Positions 1 to 8,556 are shown, numbered from the stretch's first letter. The stretch is DNA of 54,020 bases from JALZVT01 sp039029135 (GCA_039029135.1 JBCCGT010000030.1:1-54020), one strand, 5' to 3'. Translations and numbers: made by a program. Notes: generated from the letters alone by a model not told the origin.

Positions 1-150
1 CAACGGACTGTGAGCGAAAACCCTTCAAAACACAACGAAAACGCCGCCTGGGCGATCCGGAAGGGTGGCTTCGGCAACGCCGTCTACGGCGACGGCGACG
101 TCGAGGCGGTGCGCTTCGCCGGTGACCCGGTGTTCGTCGGGAGACTCTGA
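1..150 (+). CDS. C-terminal end of an unidentified protein (partial)
   Basis: Frame 1 is open from the first base to a TGA at 148-150 and gives 49 residues ending in VFVGRL. A GTG at base 10 could be a start, but the composition (WAIRKGGFGNAVYGDG, then alternating hydrophobic and acidic residues) looks like the end of a longer folded protein cut by the window edge. I do not recognise the family. It is co-directional with nei, 112 bases downstream, so the two could share a transcript. No function is proposed. Confidence 0.45.
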   Translation, partial: QRTVSENPSKHNENAAWAIRKGGFGNAVYGDGDVEAVRFAGDPVFVGRL

Positions 151-262
151 GCATGAACGATCTCAGCGAGTCAGAGCCAGACGCACGAAGTACCTCAGCC
201 AAAAACTCCAAATCCATCTCCGCTTTACACCCCCTTCACCACCCCCAACCCACGCTAACCAC

Positions 263-1090
263 ATGCCCGAAGGTCCCGAAATCAAACGCGCCGCCACGCG
301 TCTCGCCAAGGTGCTCGCCGGGCGCGAGATCGAGGCCGCCGAACTCACCCTGCCCCGCCTGCGTCGCCACGCCGGCGGTCTGATCGGCGAGCGCGTCGAG
401 TCCGTTAGCGCACGCGGCAAGGCTATCGTCACGGCGTTCTCGCACGGCTTCTATCTTTACTCCCACAACCAGCTGTACGGCCGCTGGTACGTGAAGCGCC
501 GCGGCGAGCTGCCCAGCACCAATCGTAACCTGCGTGTCGCGCTGCACACCTCGACACATAGCGCGTTGCTCTACAGCGCTTCCGACATCGAGCTGCTCGA
601 CGAGGCGCAGCTCGCGGCGCAGCCCTATCTGATGAAGCTGGGGCCGGAGGCGCTGGATCCGGAGCTGCCCTGGCAGACCATCGCGCAGCGGCTGCTCGAC
701 GCACGCTTCGCAGGGCGCGGAATCGGCGCGCTCTATCTCGATCAAGGCTGCATCGCCGGCATCGGCAACTATCTGCGCAGCGAACTCCTTTTCGAGGCGC
801 GCCTGCATCCGTCGCTGCGCCCAAAAGATCTAACGCGCGGGGAGTTGGGCCGGCTGAGCCGCGCGACCCTGAAGATCACTCAGCGCGCCTATGAGACAGC
901 CGGTACGACGAACCCGCCAGGCCGCGTGAAAAAACTGATCCGCGAGGGCATTACGCGTAGCGGCTATCGACACATGGTGTTCGCACGCGAGGCGCAGCCA
1001 TGCTACGAATGCACCGCTGCGATCGAGCGCATCAGCGTGAGTTCCCGGCGCCTGTACCTGTGTCCTCGGTGTCAGCCGTCGCCTGTGTGA
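263..1090 (+). CDS. nei: Endonuclease VIII (Nei), DNA glycosylase/AP lyase
   Basis: Removes oxidised pyrimidines from DNA and cleaves the abasic site, a base-excision-repair step in the cytoplasm. The 275-residue product starts MPEGPEIKRA, exposing the catalytic Pro2 and Glu3 after Met removal; Lys53 (ARGKAIV) matches the conserved lysine of Nei. The helix-two-turn-helix region (GIGNYLRSELLFEARLHP) comes next, and the C-terminus has a zinc finger with Cys247, Cys250, Cys267 and Cys270. The frame is open back to 65, but that extension is low in homology-like character, whereas the MPEGPE start is fixed by mechanism. Length fits Nei (about 263 residues) rather than Fpg. It appears to be a single-gene unit; an HTH gene ends convergently at 1138. 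Confidence 0.93.
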   Translation: MPEGPEIKRAATRLAKVLAGREIEAAELTLPRLRRHAGGLIGERVESVSARGKAIVTAFSHGFYLYSHNQLYGRWYVKRRGELPSTNRNLRVALHTSTHSALLYSASDIELLDEAQLAAQPYLMKLGPEALDPELPWQTIAQRLLDARFAGRGIGALYLDQGCIAGIGNYLRSELLFEARLHPSLRPKDLTRGELGRLSRATLKITQRAYETAGTTNPPGRVKKLIREGITRSGYRHMVFAREAQPCYECTAAIERISVSSRRLYLCPRCQPSPV

Positions 1091-1137
1091 CGGTTAACGC
1101 ACAAACTTGCGGACGTTCGCCTTACGCCGTCGTTACG

Positions 1138-1491
1138 CTAGTCGGCACGCGCGTCACTCAATGACTTCAGGTTGTCGCGGATGATCCGCGGATGCCGCGC
1201 AGCGATCTTGAGCAGTGCCATCGCCGGGCCTTCCGGTTTTCGACGCCCTTGCTCCCAGTTTCGCAGCGTATGCACGCTGATCTCCATTGCCCGCGCAAAA
1301 TCGACCTGACTCAAATCGACGAAACGTCGCAAGGCTGCGATCTCTTCGCCGGACTCGAAAACGCCGTCCATCATCCGCTTGCGGGTGCCACGCTTCAATG
1401 ATCGGTCGAAGAGCTGCTCCGTCCACTCGATCGAATCCGCCGCATCCGCAGATGCGTCAGCGTTTCGAGCAGATCGTCTTTGATTAGCCAT
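1138..1491 (-). CDS. HTH-domain antitoxin/regulator partnered with BrnT-like toxin
   Basis: A 117-residue protein with an Xre-type helix-turn-helix at about residues 60-85 (LSQVDFARAMEISVHTLRNW, then EQGRRKPEG), the pattern seen in NadS/HigA-like antitoxins and their autoregulators. The N-terminus is charged and Ala-rich, with SIEWTEQLFDRSL and RKRMMDG preceding the HTH. Its ATG lies 3 bases after the stop of the upstream toxin reading frame, so the two form a toxin-first bicistron transcribed from the promoter at 1785-1812. The expected role is to bind and neutralise the toxin and repress the shared promoter. The gene looks intact although its toxin does not. A stand-alone regulator role is the alternative. 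Confidence 0.78.
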   Translation of the reverse strand: MANQRRSARNADASADAADSIEWTEQLFDRSLKRGTRKRMMDGVFESGEEIAALRRFVDLSQVDFARAMEISVHTLRNWEQGRRKPEGPAMALLKIAARHPRIIRDNLKSLSDARAD

Positions 1492-1494
1492 GCA

Positions 1495-1779
1495 TTAAAA
1501 GCCTCGCGGCCGTGCGGCCAAATATCGCTGCTTCTCTGACCTAGTGGCGAACCTTGCGCTGATCAATCGAGCGTCCCCCTCTTTCGTCTCCGTGTGCACG
1601 ACGGCGACAACACCTCGAGAAATTCTCCCGATAATCTAGTAGCGATCCTCGGTTTGCGAATGCTCCCAGTCGTAAACCTCGAGACCGGCTTCGTCTCGAA
1701 ACACGTAGCTGGCATCTGCTAGCGACAAACCGTGTTTGCGGAGATTCGCGGGGTTCTTTTTGGGACTCCATTCAGGCAA
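1495..1779 (-). pseudogene. BrnT-like toxin gene interrupted by an in-frame amber codon
   Basis: Reading the minus strand from a TTG at 1779 gives LPEWSPKKNPANLRKHGLSL, then ADASYVFRDEAGLEVYDWEH and SQTEDRY, a TAG at 1638-1636, then IIGRISRGVVAVVHTETKEG and DARLISARFATRSEKQRY up to a TAA at 1497-1495. This is the complete BrnT (RelE-fold ribonuclease) pattern: W-x-P-x-K-x2-N-x3-H-G, a central E-x-R-[WY]-x3-G-R, and the final [RL]-I-S-A-R-x-A-T-x2-E. The stop sits exactly where a residue is expected between RY and IIGR, and both halves stay in one frame, so one substitution explains the break. An in-frame TAG at 1788-1786 just upstream leaves the TTG as the only sensible start. The toxin should be truncated after 47 residues unless the amber is suppressed or is a base-call error. 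Confidence 0.8.
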
Positions 1780-1784
1780 TGGCG

Positions 1785-1820
1785 ACTATAAGCCAATGAC
1801 TTAGTGAGTCAATGGCTTAT
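1785..1820 (-). promoter_or_regulatory. Promoter with overlapping palindromic operator of the toxin-antitoxin module
   Basis: On the minus strand TTGACT (1812-1807) and TATAGT (1790-1785) are separated by 16 bases, a good sigma-70 promoter. A near-perfect inverted repeat covers it: ATAAGCCAATGACT (1788-1801) and AGTCAATGGCTTAT (1807-1820), 13 of 14 positions paired around a 5-base centre. A repressor dimer here would block both promoter boxes, as expected for antitoxin autoregulation. Transcription should begin near 1778, at or within a base or two of the TTG start at 1779, so the message would be leaderless. Confidence 0.75.
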
Positions 1821-1953
1821 CCTCAACACTAGATCGCGAAGCACCACGGTATGCCCATCGGATAGGCTCGGCTGAAAGCCGCAAGCTACGAGGCCCTTGG
1901 CAAACCGCCGCTTTCTCGCCACTCTGGGCCGCTCGCGCCAAGCAGCAACACGC

Positions 1954-3126
1954 ATGCAAAACCAAATCGACGACCTGCTCTCCAGCGCAATTTCGAACGG
2001 TGATCTCGTGGGCGCGGCCGCCATCGTCATGAACAGCGACGGCCCGATCTACGACGGCGCCTTCGGCAGTGTCGCGACCAACGGTGCGGCCATGACCACC
2101 GACACCGTCGCTGCCATCGCGTCGATGACCAAGGCCATCACCGGGGCGGCTGCCATGCAGCAGGTCGAGCAGGGTCGGCTCAGCCTGGACTCGCCCGCCG
2201 CAAACGTCTGCCCCGAACTCGGCGAGCTTCGGGTGTTCACCGGCCGCGATCAGGACGGCAAACCGCAATTCCGGCCGCCGAACTCCCCCATCACCCTGCG
2301 CCAATTGCTCACGCACACCAGTGGCCTCGTCTACGACCTGTGGAACGCGGACTATCAGGCGCTGTGCGCCGAGCTTGGCGTGCCACCCTTCACCAGCCTG
2401 CAGCGCGCGGCGCTGAACGTGCCGCTAATGTTCGATCCGGGCACCGCCTGGGAATATGGCCTCGGCATCGACTGGGCGGGGCTGATGGTCGAGACCGTCA
2501 GCGGCCTGTCGCTGGGCGAGTTTTTCGACGCGCACCTGTTGGGGCCGCTGGGCATGCAGCGCACGGGTTTTCGCACCCGCACCGATCTGGTCGATGCGCT
2601 CGCCCCCATGCACCTGCGCCAGCCAGACGACGGCTTGGCGCCCTCGCCGGTGGATCCGCTCGCGATGCCCGAGGCGCCCGAGTTTCAGTCGGGCGGCGCC
2701 GGGCTGCTGTCGACGAGCGCCGACTACGCGCGCTTTCTGCGCATGCTGCTGCGCGGCGGCGAGCTCGACGGTGTCCGAGTGCTGCGGGCGGAGACGGTCG
2801 AACTGATGGGCGAGAACCACATCGGCGATCTGCGGGTGAAGCTATTGCCCACCGCGGTGCCGCCGATCTCCAACGATGCCGAACTGTTCCCCGGCGAGCC
2901 CAAGGGTTGGGGACTGACGTTCCAGGTGCACCTCGCTCGCGGCTTCACCGGCCGGCCGGCGGGCACGCTCATGTGGGCCGGTGCAACCAACTGCTATTAC
3001 TGGATCGATCGCGAGCGCGACCTGGCCGGCGTGTTTGTCACCCAGGTGCTGCCGTTCGCGGACCAGCGCTGCCTCGACGTCTACTATGGCATCGAGTCGG
3101 CGGCCTACGCGTCGCTATCGAAATAG
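1954..3126 (+). CDS. Serine hydrolase, beta-lactamase/esterase (class C/EstB fold)
   Basis: A 390-residue member of the beta-lactamase-related serine hydrolases. The S-x-x-K nucleophile motif is SMTK at residues 57-60, and Y168 in WEYGLGIDW is a candidate for the second-motif tyrosine. LLTHTSGL at 118-125 is the usual conserved segment, and a late GLTFQVH/GAT block precedes the end. No signal peptide is seen, so a cytoplasmic esterase or peptidase is more likely than a true periplasmic beta-lactamase. The frame opens at 1897, but the extra 19 residues are basic and unlike the family, so the ATG at 1954 is preferred. Substrate unknown. It stands alone, divergent from the toxin-antitoxin promoter. 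Confidence 0.85.
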   Translation: MQNQIDDLLSSAISNGDLVGAAAIVMNSDGPIYDGAFGSVATNGAAMTTDTVAAIASMTKAITGAAAMQQVEQGRLSLDSPAANVCPELGELRVFTGRDQDGKPQFRPPNSPITLRQLLTHTSGLVYDLWNADYQALCAELGVPPFTSLQRAALNVPLMFDPGTAWEYGLGIDWAGLMVETVSGLSLGEFFDAHLLGPLGMQRTGFRTRTDLVDALAPMHLRQPDDGLAPSPVDPLAMPEAPEFQSGGAGLLSTSADYARFLRMLLRGGELDGVRVLRAETVELMGENHIGDLRVKLLPTAVPPISNDAELFPGEPKGWGLTFQVHLARGFTGRPAGTLMWAGATNCYYWIDRERDLAGVFVTQVLPFADQRCLDVYYGIESAAYASLSK

Positions 3127-3231
3127 CAGGTTCGCACGCGCGTCAACCGCTTCACATCACAGAATGGCTGCAGGACAGCCAGGCCAACGGCAACCCGGGC
3201 TGAACGACATCTCACGGTGGGTTCCTGCCCC

Positions 3232-4164
3232 TCACATTCCGCCGTAAGCGCAGTCCCTCTCTCTGGCCGCGGCAATCGCGTTACGGGTCTGAAAGCCGCT
3301 CAGCACACCCGCGCGCCGCAGCGTACGCGCCGCGCGCCGGAACTCCCGCAGATAGTCTTCGTTGGTTTCGTAGCTGCCGTCGCAGGGCACATAAGACTCC
3401 GGATACACCTGCCGACCATAGCGGGCCGCCAGCTCTGCCTCGACCTTTAGCCGATTGCGTTCGGTTAGTGCGCGCGTGTAGACGACGATCTCGGCAATAT
3501 CACCCTGATAAAAGAACGCGCTGCCGAACGCACGGAAATGCCCGATCGTGGTGCCCGTATTGCTCACCAGCGGCTGCAGGTTGCCATCCATCGCAATGGC
3601 GGCGCCGTCCTGATAAATCGTCCGCCCCTCGTCGTCGCTGAACCGAAACGTATCGATCGACCAGATCGGCATGCCCGCGTAGGTCGGCACCGTCGCATCC
3701 AGATCGTTGTTGAAGTGCGCCTGACGCAGCAGCGCCACCTGCTCGTAGCCCAGCACGAGATTGCCGTTCGTGGCCAGAGAGTCGCCCGCAATGTAGAAGT
3801 TCGCCAGTCCGGCACGATCGCGTCCCTGCACGACGAAGATCGTGTAGTCAGATCCCGCGAGCGACCTCAGATCCAGCGCCAGCGCCGCATTGTTGTTGAA
3901 CCGCAGCGTTGGCCGACCGGCGACGTTTGGATTGCTGTTCACCAGCAGCGGCATCAGCTCCCCAAAGCCCGTCTGGTGCACCGCGTGGTTATTGTTGCCG
4001 GACTGGTCGCGCCAGCGACGGACCATACCCGCGGTATTGGTGACACCGGTGTCGGCGCGTAGCCAGATGTGGAGCGCGCCGGTCACGCCTCCGGGGCCGG
4101 CGAACGCCACCGACGACAGGCCCAACAGCGCGAACGCGATCAGAGAGACAAACAACCGATTCAT
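3232..4164 (-). CDS. Exported LamG/concanavalin-like domain protein
   Basis: A 310-residue protein with a clear signal peptide (MNRLFVSLIAFALLGLSSVAFA, cut before GPGG). The mature part begins with LHIWLRADTGV and WRDQSGNNNHA, typical of LamG-like jelly-roll modules, then alternating strands with TLRFNNNAAL, DYTIFVVQGRD, and IAEIVVYTRALTERNRLKVE, the usual closing segment of such domains. The last 60 residues contain two cysteines (VPCDGSY and ERDCAYGGM) that may form a disulfide. A carbohydrate- or surface-binding role is likely, but no catalytic residues can be assigned. It is transcribed alone, 67 bases after the uridine kinase start on the same strand is not in play; neighbours are independent units. 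Confidence 0.7.
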   Translation of the reverse strand: MNRLFVSLIAFALLGLSSVAFAGPGGVTGALHIWLRADTGVTNTAGMVRRWRDQSGNNNHAVHQTGFGELMPLLVNSNPNVAGRPTLRFNNNAALALDLRSLAGSDYTIFVVQGRDRAGLANFYIAGDSLATNGNLVLGYEQVALLRQAHFNNDLDATVPTYAGMPIWSIDTFRFSDDEGRTIYQDGAAIAMDGNLQPLVSNTGTTIGHFRAFGSAFFYQGDIAEIVVYTRALTERNRLKVEAELAARYGRQVYPESYVPCDGSYETNEDYLREFRRAARTLRRAGVLSGFQTRNAIAAARERDCAYGGM

Positions 4165-4297
4165 AGGCAGACCTCTGCAGTCTTATCTGGATAGTTTTCT
4201 TTACATCCCTAGTCTGCCACGGCGCGGTAACGGTGCACCTTTTTCGTCCGACAATTAACGACAAATTAGGGCCGAGAGCCGAGTCCGCCAACGCGCC

Positions 4298-4933
4298 TCA
4301 GGGCGCTGCCCGCCGCGCACCAAGCTGCCGCTCACACAGTTCTAACAGCGTCGGTTCCGCACCGTTCAGCTCCCGCCCGAGCGCATCTTGCGACAGCACC
4401 ACATCCGCGTGCGCGCTGCTGGGCCAGACGAATTCCCGATACATCGGCTCCACGTGGTTGGTTAGCTGATGTTCGATGAAATCAGGCTCTCTGTCGCGTT
4501 CGCGCTGGTCACGATCGAAGCGCCGCGCGCGCCGCGTGGCCTCGTCGCAGTCGACAAACACGGCGTGGTCGTACAGCGCGCGCAGATCCGCGTGGGCGAG
4601 CGCCAGAATGCCCTCCAGAATCACCAGCGGCCGTGGCTCAACTCGTCGCGTCCGCTCGGTGCGCGTGTGCGTCGCAAAGTCGTAGACCGGCACGTCGATC
4701 GCCTGGCCGGCCTTAAACCGGTCGAGCTGCTGGGACAGCAGCGCCCAATCGATCGCGTCGGGGTGATCGAAGTTGGTGTCGGCCGCCGCGGCCATCCCAA
4801 CGCTGACGTAGTAGTCGTCAAAGCACAGCACCGCGCAGTTCGCGGCGCCGAGCTGTTCCGCCAAGTGCGCCGCGAGCGTGGTCTTCCCCGAGCAGCTGCC
4901 GCCGCCAATACCGATGCAGAAACCGTGATTCAT
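4298..4933 (-). CDS. udk: Uridine kinase family protein
   Basis: Phosphorylates uridine or cytidine with a nucleoside triphosphate in pyrimidine salvage. The 211-residue length matches bacterial Udk. The Walker A loop GGGSCSGKTT lies at residues 10-19, FDDYYVSVG follows at about 39-47, and NFDHPDAIDW is the classic nucleoside-binding segment. LEGILALAH and FVDCDEATRRARRFDRDQRE complete the kinase core. The sequence diverges from enterobacterial Udk around the C-terminus, so another member of the phosphoribulokinase/uridine kinase family remains possible. No partner gene is evident: LamG protein downstream, SDR upstream. Confidence 0.85.
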   Translation of the reverse strand: MNHGFCIGIGGGSCSGKTTLAAHLAEQLGAANCAVLCFDDYYVSVGMAAAADTNFDHPDAIDWALLSQQLDRFKAGQAIDVPVYDFATHTRTERTRRVEPRPLVILEGILALAHADLRALYDHAVFVDCDEATRRARRFDRDQRERDREPDFIEHQLTNHVEPMYREFVWPSSAHADVVLSQDALGRELNGAEPTLLELCERQLGARRAAP

Positions 4934-5051
4934 CGCCCTACTTTAAGCGCTGTTGACCATCGCCGCATCGACGCCGCCGCAGACTTCAGGGCGCAATACA
5001 ATCACCACGCAGCAAAGGCCGCCCGTCCACGCGCAGACTAGCGTGCCCCCC

Positions 5052-5972
5052 CTACCCCTCGGCATCCGGCGCCGGGTAGTGAATCCCCGGCAGACCCGGC
5101 GCCAGCGCCTGGTACCAATCCGGTCGCGGCTGCTCGGGCACATAGCTGGTCGGCACCATCGGCGCCTGCGGATTCCACTCGTGGTGTATCGGCGGTATCT
5201 GAAAGGTGCCATTGCTCGCGTTGGTGCCGCCGTCCACCAGCAGATCGATGCCGGTGATGTAGCTCGCGAGGTCCGAGGCCAGAAACAGCACCGCGTTGGT
5301 CACCTCCTGCACGTCGCCGACGCGCCGCATGGGCGTGCGGCTGGCGATCCACTTCGACATACCCGACGCCTCCAGCATCGGCCGCGTCATCTCGGTGACG
5401 ATGAAGCCCGGCGACACCGAGTTCACGCGCACGCCGCGATCGGCCCATTCCACACCGAGCTGCTGCGTCATGTTACGCAGGCCGCCCTTCGCGGCGGCGT
5501 AGGAAATGATGTTGTTCTCGTTGGCGCCACTCGCGAGGATCGAGCAGATGTTGACGATGCTGCCACCACCGCGCTCCAGCATCCGCCGACCACACTCGCG
5601 GGCGTAGTAGAACGCCCCGACCAGGTCGACGTTCAGAATCTGATTGAAGGTCTCGGAGTCGTACTGTTCCGCCGAGATGCCGCGCGGGTCGGCGATGCCC
5701 GCGTTGTTGATCAACACGTCGATTCCCCCGAGCTCCTCCACGCCGCGTGCGATCACCCGGTTGACGTCGTCCTCCACCGACACGTCGCCCACGGTGACGC
5801 TGACGCGCGCACCCAGCTCCCGGCAGGTCGCCGCCACGGCGTCCAGCATCGCCTCGCTGCGCGCGGTCAGTACCAGGTCGGCGCCGGCGCTCGCGAACGC
5901 CCGTGCGAAGTACTCGCCCAGGCCATAGGAGGCCCCGGTGACCAGAACCGTTTTACCCTTGAAATCAAACAT
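5052..5972 (-). CDS. Short-chain dehydrogenase/reductase with Pro-rich C-terminal tail
   Basis: NAD(P)-dependent oxidoreductase of the classical SDR family, 306 residues. The cofactor motif TGASYGLG is at about residues 13-20, NNAG follows strand 4, and the catalytic Ser (ICSILASG) and Y-x3-K (ISYAAAKGG) are present; LASYITGIDLLVDGGTNASN is the usual SDR ending. About 50 residues then continue past the normal end, rich in Pro, Tyr and Trp (FQIPPIHHEWNPQAPMVP and later HYPAPDAEG), which is unusual. Substrate unknown; the acidic/Arg pattern after strand 2 (LTARSE) suits NADP. Monocistronic, divergent from the helicase gene. Confidence 0.88.
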   Translation of the reverse strand: MFDFKGKTVLVTGASYGLGEYFARAFASAGADLVLTARSEAMLDAVAATCRELGARVSVTVGDVSVEDDVNRVIARGVEELGGIDVLINNAGIADPRGISAEQYDSETFNQILNVDLVGAFYYARECGRRMLERGGGSIVNICSILASGANENNIISYAAAKGGLRNMTQQLGVEWADRGVRVNSVSPGFIVTEMTRPMLEASGMSKWIASRTPMRRVGDVQEVTNAVLFLASDLASYITGIDLLVDGGTNASNGTFQIPPIHHEWNPQAPMVPTSYVPEQPRPDWYQALAPGLPGIHYPAPDAEG

Positions 5973-6146
5973 TTATCCCCACCTGAGCGTCGTTGATCAG
6001 CCGCAGTATGCCGTTCGTCCGGCGCCCGCGCCAAAGCGCACCAAAACCGGACCCGGCCAATTGACTTAGCTCGCCACCACCGGCAATGTGCGCCGCTTGC
6101 GCGAGCCATTCGCCCCCTTTTAACGCCCCCCACCCGGAACACCCTT

Positions 6147-7604
6147 TTGAGTCACAGTCAGTTTGCCGCGCTCGGCATCGAGCCCCCGGTCGCCGATACC
6201 CTGGAGCGCATCGGCTTCACCATCCCTACTCCGATTCAGGCCCAGTCGATCCCGCCGCTGCTCGAAGGCAAGGACCTGCTCGGCATCGCCCAAACGGGCA
6301 CCGGCAAGACCGCGGCGTTTTCGCTGCCGCTGCTGCAGTACCTGATCGATTCGCCGCGCAAGCCCGTCGCGGGCGAGCCGCGCGCGCTGATCCTTGCGCC
6401 CACCCGCGAGCTGGCGATCCAGATCGGCGCCGAGATCGAGCGCTTCGCCGCCGACATCGATATCAAACACACCGTCATCTTCGGCGGCGTCGGCCAGAAT
6501 CCGCAGGTGCAGGCGCTGCGCAACGGACTCGAGATTCTCGTTGCGACGCCGGGACGGCTGCTGGACCTCGCGGGCCAGGGTCACGTGGATCTGGGCAGCG
6601 TCGAAGTGCTGATTCTCGACGAGGCCGACCGACTGCTCGACATGGGCTTCGTCCGCGATGTGCGCCGCATCATCGATCAGACGCCGGACTCGCGGCAGTC
6701 GCTGCTGTTCTCGGCGACGATGCCGAAAGAGGTCGCGAAACTCGCGCGCGACTTCCTGAAGAAACCAGTGCGCGTCGACGTCGCGCCCAAAGAGGTCACG
6801 GTCAAGCGCATCACCCAGCGCGTGCTGCACGTCAGCGACAAAGAAAAGCAGGATGCGCTGACGCAGCTGTTGCGCGAACCGGAGGTCAGCCGCGCCATCG
6901 TCTTCACCCGTACCAAGCACGGCGCGAACAAGGTGGCGAAGAAGCTCAACCAGGCCGGCATCGGCGCCGAGGCCATTCACGGCAACAAATCGCAGAACGC
7001 GCGCACCCGCGCGCTGGCCGCGTTCAAAGACGGCGAAATATGGGTGCTGGTTGCGACCGACATCGCCGCACGCGGCATCGACATCGACGGCATCAGCCAC
7101 GTCATCAATCAGGAGCTGCCCCACGAGCCCGAGAGCTATGTGCATCGCATCGGCCGCACGGCGCGGGCCGGCGCGGACGGCGTCGCCTGGACCTTGGTGG
7201 GTCCGGAAGAGCGCTCGCGCCTGAAGGCGGTGGAGCGCCTGATCGGTTTTCGCGTGCCGCTGCTGGACATCGAGGTCGTGCCGCAGCCGAACGCGCCGGA
7301 GCCGTTCGTACCGCCCTCGCAGCAGGTGGTCAACGATCAGAAACAGGCCGAGCGCGAGGCGCGCGAGCGCCGCGGCAACAGCAAGGGCAACGGCCGCCGG
7401 CGCGGCGGCGGTGGCGGCGACAAGAACGGCAATACTGCCAGCGGTGACTCTGGCGGCGGCGGACGCCGACGGCGACGCCGGGGCGGCAAGCCAGGCGGTA
7501 CGAACGGCAACACGACCGCCGCGTCGGGCAACCGCACGCAAAGCGGCGGCGAGGGCCAAGGCGGTGGACGCCGGAGGCGCCGGGGTAAGCCGCGCGCGGC
7601 CTAA
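6147..7604 (+). CDS. rhlE: DEAD-box ATP-dependent RNA helicase, RhlE type
   Basis: Unwinds RNA duplexes, acting in ribosome assembly and RNA decay. Motifs in order: Q motif (FTIPTPIQ at 24-31), Walker A AQTGTGKT at 48-55, PTRELAIQI, TPGRLL, VLILDEADRLL, FSATMP, VFTRTKHGANKVA, VATDIAARGIDI, and HRIGRTARAG. The C-terminal ~90 residues form a basic Gly/Arg-rich RNA-binding tail (GNGRRRGGGGG, RRRRRRGGKPGG). The start is TTG: it gives a family-like N-terminus (SQFAALGIEPPVADTLERIG), while the next in-frame Met lies inside the helicase core. 485 residues; likely a single-gene unit, with 186 bases to the next gene. Confidence 0.93.
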   Translation: MSHSQFAALGIEPPVADTLERIGFTIPTPIQAQSIPPLLEGKDLLGIAQTGTGKTAAFSLPLLQYLIDSPRKPVAGEPRALILAPTRELAIQIGAEIERFAADIDIKHTVIFGGVGQNPQVQALRNGLEILVATPGRLLDLAGQGHVDLGSVEVLILDEADRLLDMGFVRDVRRIIDQTPDSRQSLLFSATMPKEVAKLARDFLKKPVRVDVAPKEVTVKRITQRVLHVSDKEKQDALTQLLREPEVSRAIVFTRTKHGANKVAKKLNQAGIGAEAIHGNKSQNARTRALAAFKDGEIWVLVATDIAARGIDIDGISHVINQELPHEPESYVHRIGRTARAGADGVAWTLVGPEERSRLKAVERLIGFRVPLLDIEVVPQPNAPEPFVPPSQQVVNDQKQAEREARERRGNSKGNGRRRGGGGGDKNGNTASGDSGGGGRRRRRRGGKPGGTNGNTTAASGNRTQSGGEGQGGGRRRRRGKPRAA

Positions 7605-7790
7605 CGAGCGGCGATCCTTCGCGGCTTAGTCCCGCGCGCAATCGAAGGTCCACACCGCCCGCCAACGCCGCAAACAACAGTTCAGACCCACGCTGAACTC
7701 GCGCCGAACCAACGGCGCCTGAGCCTGCCGCCACGCGCGTCTGCGTTCTTCCCGCCGCTATACTGACCCACTGACTATTTGGGGGCGGCA

Positions 7791-8549
7791 ATGATCAATC
7801 TCGACGGCAAGGTCTTTCTTATCACCGGCGGCAACGGCGGCATCGGTCTGGGCATGGCCGAGGGCATCGTCAAAGCCGGCGGCCGCGTCGCCATCTGGGG
7901 ACGCAAGGCCGACAAGAACGACAGCGCCCTGGCCGCGCTTGCAGCACTCGGCGGCGACGCCAAGGCCTGGGTCGTGGACGTCGGCGACGAGGCTGCGATC
8001 GTCGACGGCATGCAGGAAGTGCGCGCAACCATGGGCCGCCTGGACGGCGTGTTCGCCAACGCGGGCCGCGGCGGTCCCGGCAAGGCGTTCGTCGACATGA
8101 GTCTCGACGACTGGCGTGCGGTGATGGCGATCAACCTGGACGGCGTGTTCCTGACGCTGCGCGAGGGCGCGAAGCATCTGATCGAGCAGGGCAACGGCGG
8201 CAGCCTGGTCGCGGTGTCGTCCACCTCGGCGATTCACGGCGCCGCGGGCAACGAGGCCTACGGGACGGCCAAGACCGGTCTCAACGGCCTGGTCCGCGCG
8301 CTCGCCGTGGGACTGGCGCGCCACAAGATCCGCGTCAACTCACTGCTGCCCGGCTGGACGATCACCGAGCTCGCCTCGGGCGGCTACGAAAACGACAAGT
8401 TTCGCGAGGTCACGACGCGCCGCACGCCCGCCCGCTGCTGGGCCGACCCGCAGGAGTTCCGCGAGGTCGGCGCATTTCTCGCCGATCCGCGCCAGACGTT
8501 CCACACCGGCCAGGAAGTCTGCGTCGACGGCGGCTACACCGTCTTCTAG
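7791..8549 (+). CDS. Short-chain dehydrogenase/reductase
   Basis: A 252-residue classical SDR. TGGNGGIG at residues 12-19 binds the cofactor, FANAG is the structural motif after strand 4, the catalytic Ser lies in VAVSSTSAIHG, and Y-x3-K is AYGTAK. It ends with TGQEVCVDGGYTVF, the usual C-terminal strand. ATG at 7791 is preceded by GGGGGCGG, a good ribosome-binding site; the frame also opens four codons upstream at a TTG. Probably a 3-oxoacyl- or sugar/polyol-type oxidoreductase, but the substrate cannot be assigned. It is convergent with the GST gene (8 bases between ends). Confidence 0.9.
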   Translation: MINLDGKVFLITGGNGGIGLGMAEGIVKAGGRVAIWGRKADKNDSALAALAALGGDAKAWVVDVGDEAAIVDGMQEVRATMGRLDGVFANAGRGGPGKAFVDMSLDDWRAVMAINLDGVFLTLREGAKHLIEQGNGGSLVAVSSTSAIHGAAGNEAYGTAKTGLNGLVRALAVGLARHKIRVNSLLPGWTITELASGGYENDKFREVTTRRTPARCWADPQEFREVGAFLADPRQTFHTGQEVCVDGGYTVF

Positions 8550-8556
8550 TGGAACG

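Noticed and set aside
1897..1953. Upstream extension of the serine hydrolase
   Set aside because: Basic and unlike the family; ATG 1954 gives a normal start.
6120..7559. 479-residue open frame on the minus strand opposite rhlE
   Set aside because: Antisense shadow of a high-GC gene; Arg/Ala/Asp-rich, no motif, and the plus-strand DEAD-box motifs are complete.
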